Shown piece by piece: positions 6,052 to 7,145 of a DNA stretch of 7,145 nucleotides. The notes below the pieces were generated by a model. It was not told the origin of the DNA and did no database searches. It was given only the letters and a program-made list of their open reading frames with translations. The translations under genes and the position numbers were made by a program. Each line of letters begins with the position of its first letter. Positions within the stretch are counted from its first letter, which is position 1. Origin of the DNA: Bacillota bacterium (lineage in GTDB: Bacteria; Bacillota; Limnochordia; Darwinibacteriales; Darwinibacteriaceae). The DNA is taken from NCBI GenBank assembly GCA_012799115.1, contig JAAZLY010000158.1:1-7145 (forward strand), in the 5' to 3' direction.

Positions 6052-7145
6052 GTGATTGAGATGAAGAACATAACCAAGTCCTTTGGTACCAATCAGGTGC
6101 TCAAGGACGTATCGATTACCATTCATGACGGCGAGATCTGTGCCCTCATTGGCGAGAATGGGGCGGGGAAATCCACGTTGATGAACATTCTAGGTGGGGT
6201 TCACCAAATGGATTCTGGTGCCATTTTCCTTGATGGGCAAAGGGTACACTTCGCCAATCCGGCGCAGTCCCTTGGTGCTGGCATTGCCTTCATACATCAG
6301 GAGCTGAACTTGATTAATGATCTGCCCATTTATGAGAACATGTTTATTGGGCGGGAGCTCAAGGGAAGGTGGGGACGCCTGGATCTGGCCGCTATGGAGC
6401 AAGCGACCCAAGATATCTTTGATAGGATGGACATCGATATCGATCCTAAGACCATGGTGCGCGACCTAGACGCTTCCTACAAACAGATTGTGGAGATCTG
6501 CCGGGCCATACTGATGGATGCTTCGGTGATTATCATGGACGAACCTACAACATCGCTGACAGAGCCAGAGATTGAGCGTGTCTTCCAGATGATGCGAACC
6601 CTGCGAGATCAAGGGGTGGGGATCATCTTCATTTCCCATAAGCTCGGCGAGGTGATGGAGATCTGCCAGCGCTACCTAGTGCTACGAGATGGAGAATTGG
6701 TGGCTGAAGGGGATGTTGCTGATGTCACAATGGACGACATAGCTCGCTTTATGGTTGGCAAAGCACTTATCATTGACCAGCTGACTAGAACGAAGAACAT
6801 TGGTGAGGAGGTCTTGCGACTTGAGGAGTTTACCCATGCCAAGTCCTTTAGGGGAGTAGACCTTACCGTTCGCTCTGGTGAGATTCTGGGAGTCACAGGT
6901 TTACTCGGGGATGGTCGCAGCGCCCTTTTTCAAACCGTCTTTGGCGCGGATCGCAATACCTCCGGTAGCATGTTTCTCTCAGGCAAGCAGGTCAAAATCT
7001 CCAGTACAGAACAAGCTTTACAAATGGGCATCGGATATCTGCCGCGTAACCGCAAGGAAAATGGAATCATCAAGGATATGAATGTTCTGGACAACGCATC
7101 GATTGTTACCTGGCCCCTCTTTGCAACGAGGGGGGTACTTGATAC
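6052..7145 (+). CDS. Sugar ABC importer ATPase, double-NBD type (RbsA/MglA-like), 3' end outside the window
   Basis: Cytosolic energising subunit of the sugar importer. About 364 of an expected ~500 residues are present. From the GTG at 6052 the protein begins MIEMKNITKSFG, a typical start for this family; the in-frame ATG at 6061 is the alternative. Neither has a good ribosome-binding site. First nucleotide-binding domain: Walker A GENGAGKST (34-42, K40), Q-loop Q83 in FIHQEL, Walker B VIIMDEP (159-165, E164) and H-loop H196 in FISHKL. Its signature, usually close to LSVGQQQ, reads LDASYKQ (139-145). The second domain starts near 254 and has the degenerate Walker A normal for this class, GLLGDGRS (283-290, Arg for Lys), and YLPRNRKENG (329-338). 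The second signature and Walker B lie beyond the edge. The permease gene is expected downstream. The gene pairs with the binding protein 57 bp upstream. Confidence 0.93.
   Translation, partial: MIEMKNITKSFGTNQVLKDVSITIHDGEICALIGENGAGKSTLMNILGGVHQMDSGAIFLDGQRVHFANPAQSLGAGIAFIHQELNLINDLPIYENMFIGRELKGRWGRLDLAAMEQATQDIFDRMDIDIDPKTMVRDLDASYKQIVEICRAILMDASVIIMDEPTTSLTEPEIERVFQMMRTLRDQGVGIIFISHKLGEVMEICQRYLVLRDGELVAEGDVADVTMDDIARFMVGKALIIDQLTRTKNIGEEVLRLEEFTHAKSFRGVDLTVRSGEILGVTGLLGDGRSALFQTVFGADRNTSGSMFLSGKQVKISSTEQALQMGIGYLPRNRKENGIIKDMNVLDNASIVTWPLFATRGVLD

Noticed and set aside
6878..7081. Plus-strand 67-residue open frame
   Set aside because: It lies inside the ATPase gene in another frame, while the ATPase frame shows conserved motifs throughout.

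Overview
The window is a compact, all plus-strand stretch of bacterial chromosome with about 48% GC by eye. Shine-Dalgarno sequences are strong and hairpin terminators frequent. The family mix (iron-type and sugar-type ABC importers, pyroglutamyl peptidase, a radical SAM aminomutase) fits an anaerobic, Bacillota-like lineage. Both binding proteins have cleavable, non-lipoprotein signal peptides, which suggests a periplasm and hence a diderm cell (for example a diderm Bacillota lineage or a spirochaete). No taxonomic marker is present, so this is inference.

Left third (1-2855): the end of an ABC importer operon of the iron(III)/AfuABC-FbpABC superfamily. A short C-terminal tail of an upstream gene (possibly the ATPase) overlaps the start of a fused two-domain permease by ATGA. 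A hairpin-containing spacer follows, then the secreted binding protein, and a GC-rich hairpin with a T-run closes the unit. The binding protein does not show the paired tyrosines of classical FbpA, so the substrate is open.

Middle (2861-4920): two enzyme genes. pcp encodes a complete pyroglutamyl-peptidase I with the Glu-Cys-His triad; its ribosome-binding site lies directly after the preceding terminator. A second terminator runs into a near-consensus promoter (TTGACG, 17 bp, TATAAT) that drives a radical SAM aminomutase. This gene resembles lysine 2,3-aminomutase, but the two aspartates that hold the lysine side chain are replaced by Lys332 and Asn369, the signature of glutamate 2,3-aminomutase. 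It is therefore best called eam, which would make L-beta-glutamate, a known compatible solute. A 9-bp terminator ends this unit.

Right third (4921-7145): the start of a sugar-type ABC importer operon. A 147-bp leader with small inverted repeats precedes a ribose/galactose-class periplasmic binding protein. A perfect 10-bp hairpin follows, then a sugar-type double-domain ATPase that runs off the window after about 364 residues. The permease would be expected downstream.

No RNA genes, mobile elements, CRISPR arrays or genes on the minus strand are supported, and no stretch over 300 bases lacks a gene. The most notable content is the eam assignment and the tight terminator/promoter/RBS packing between units; I see no clear evidence of an entirely new system.
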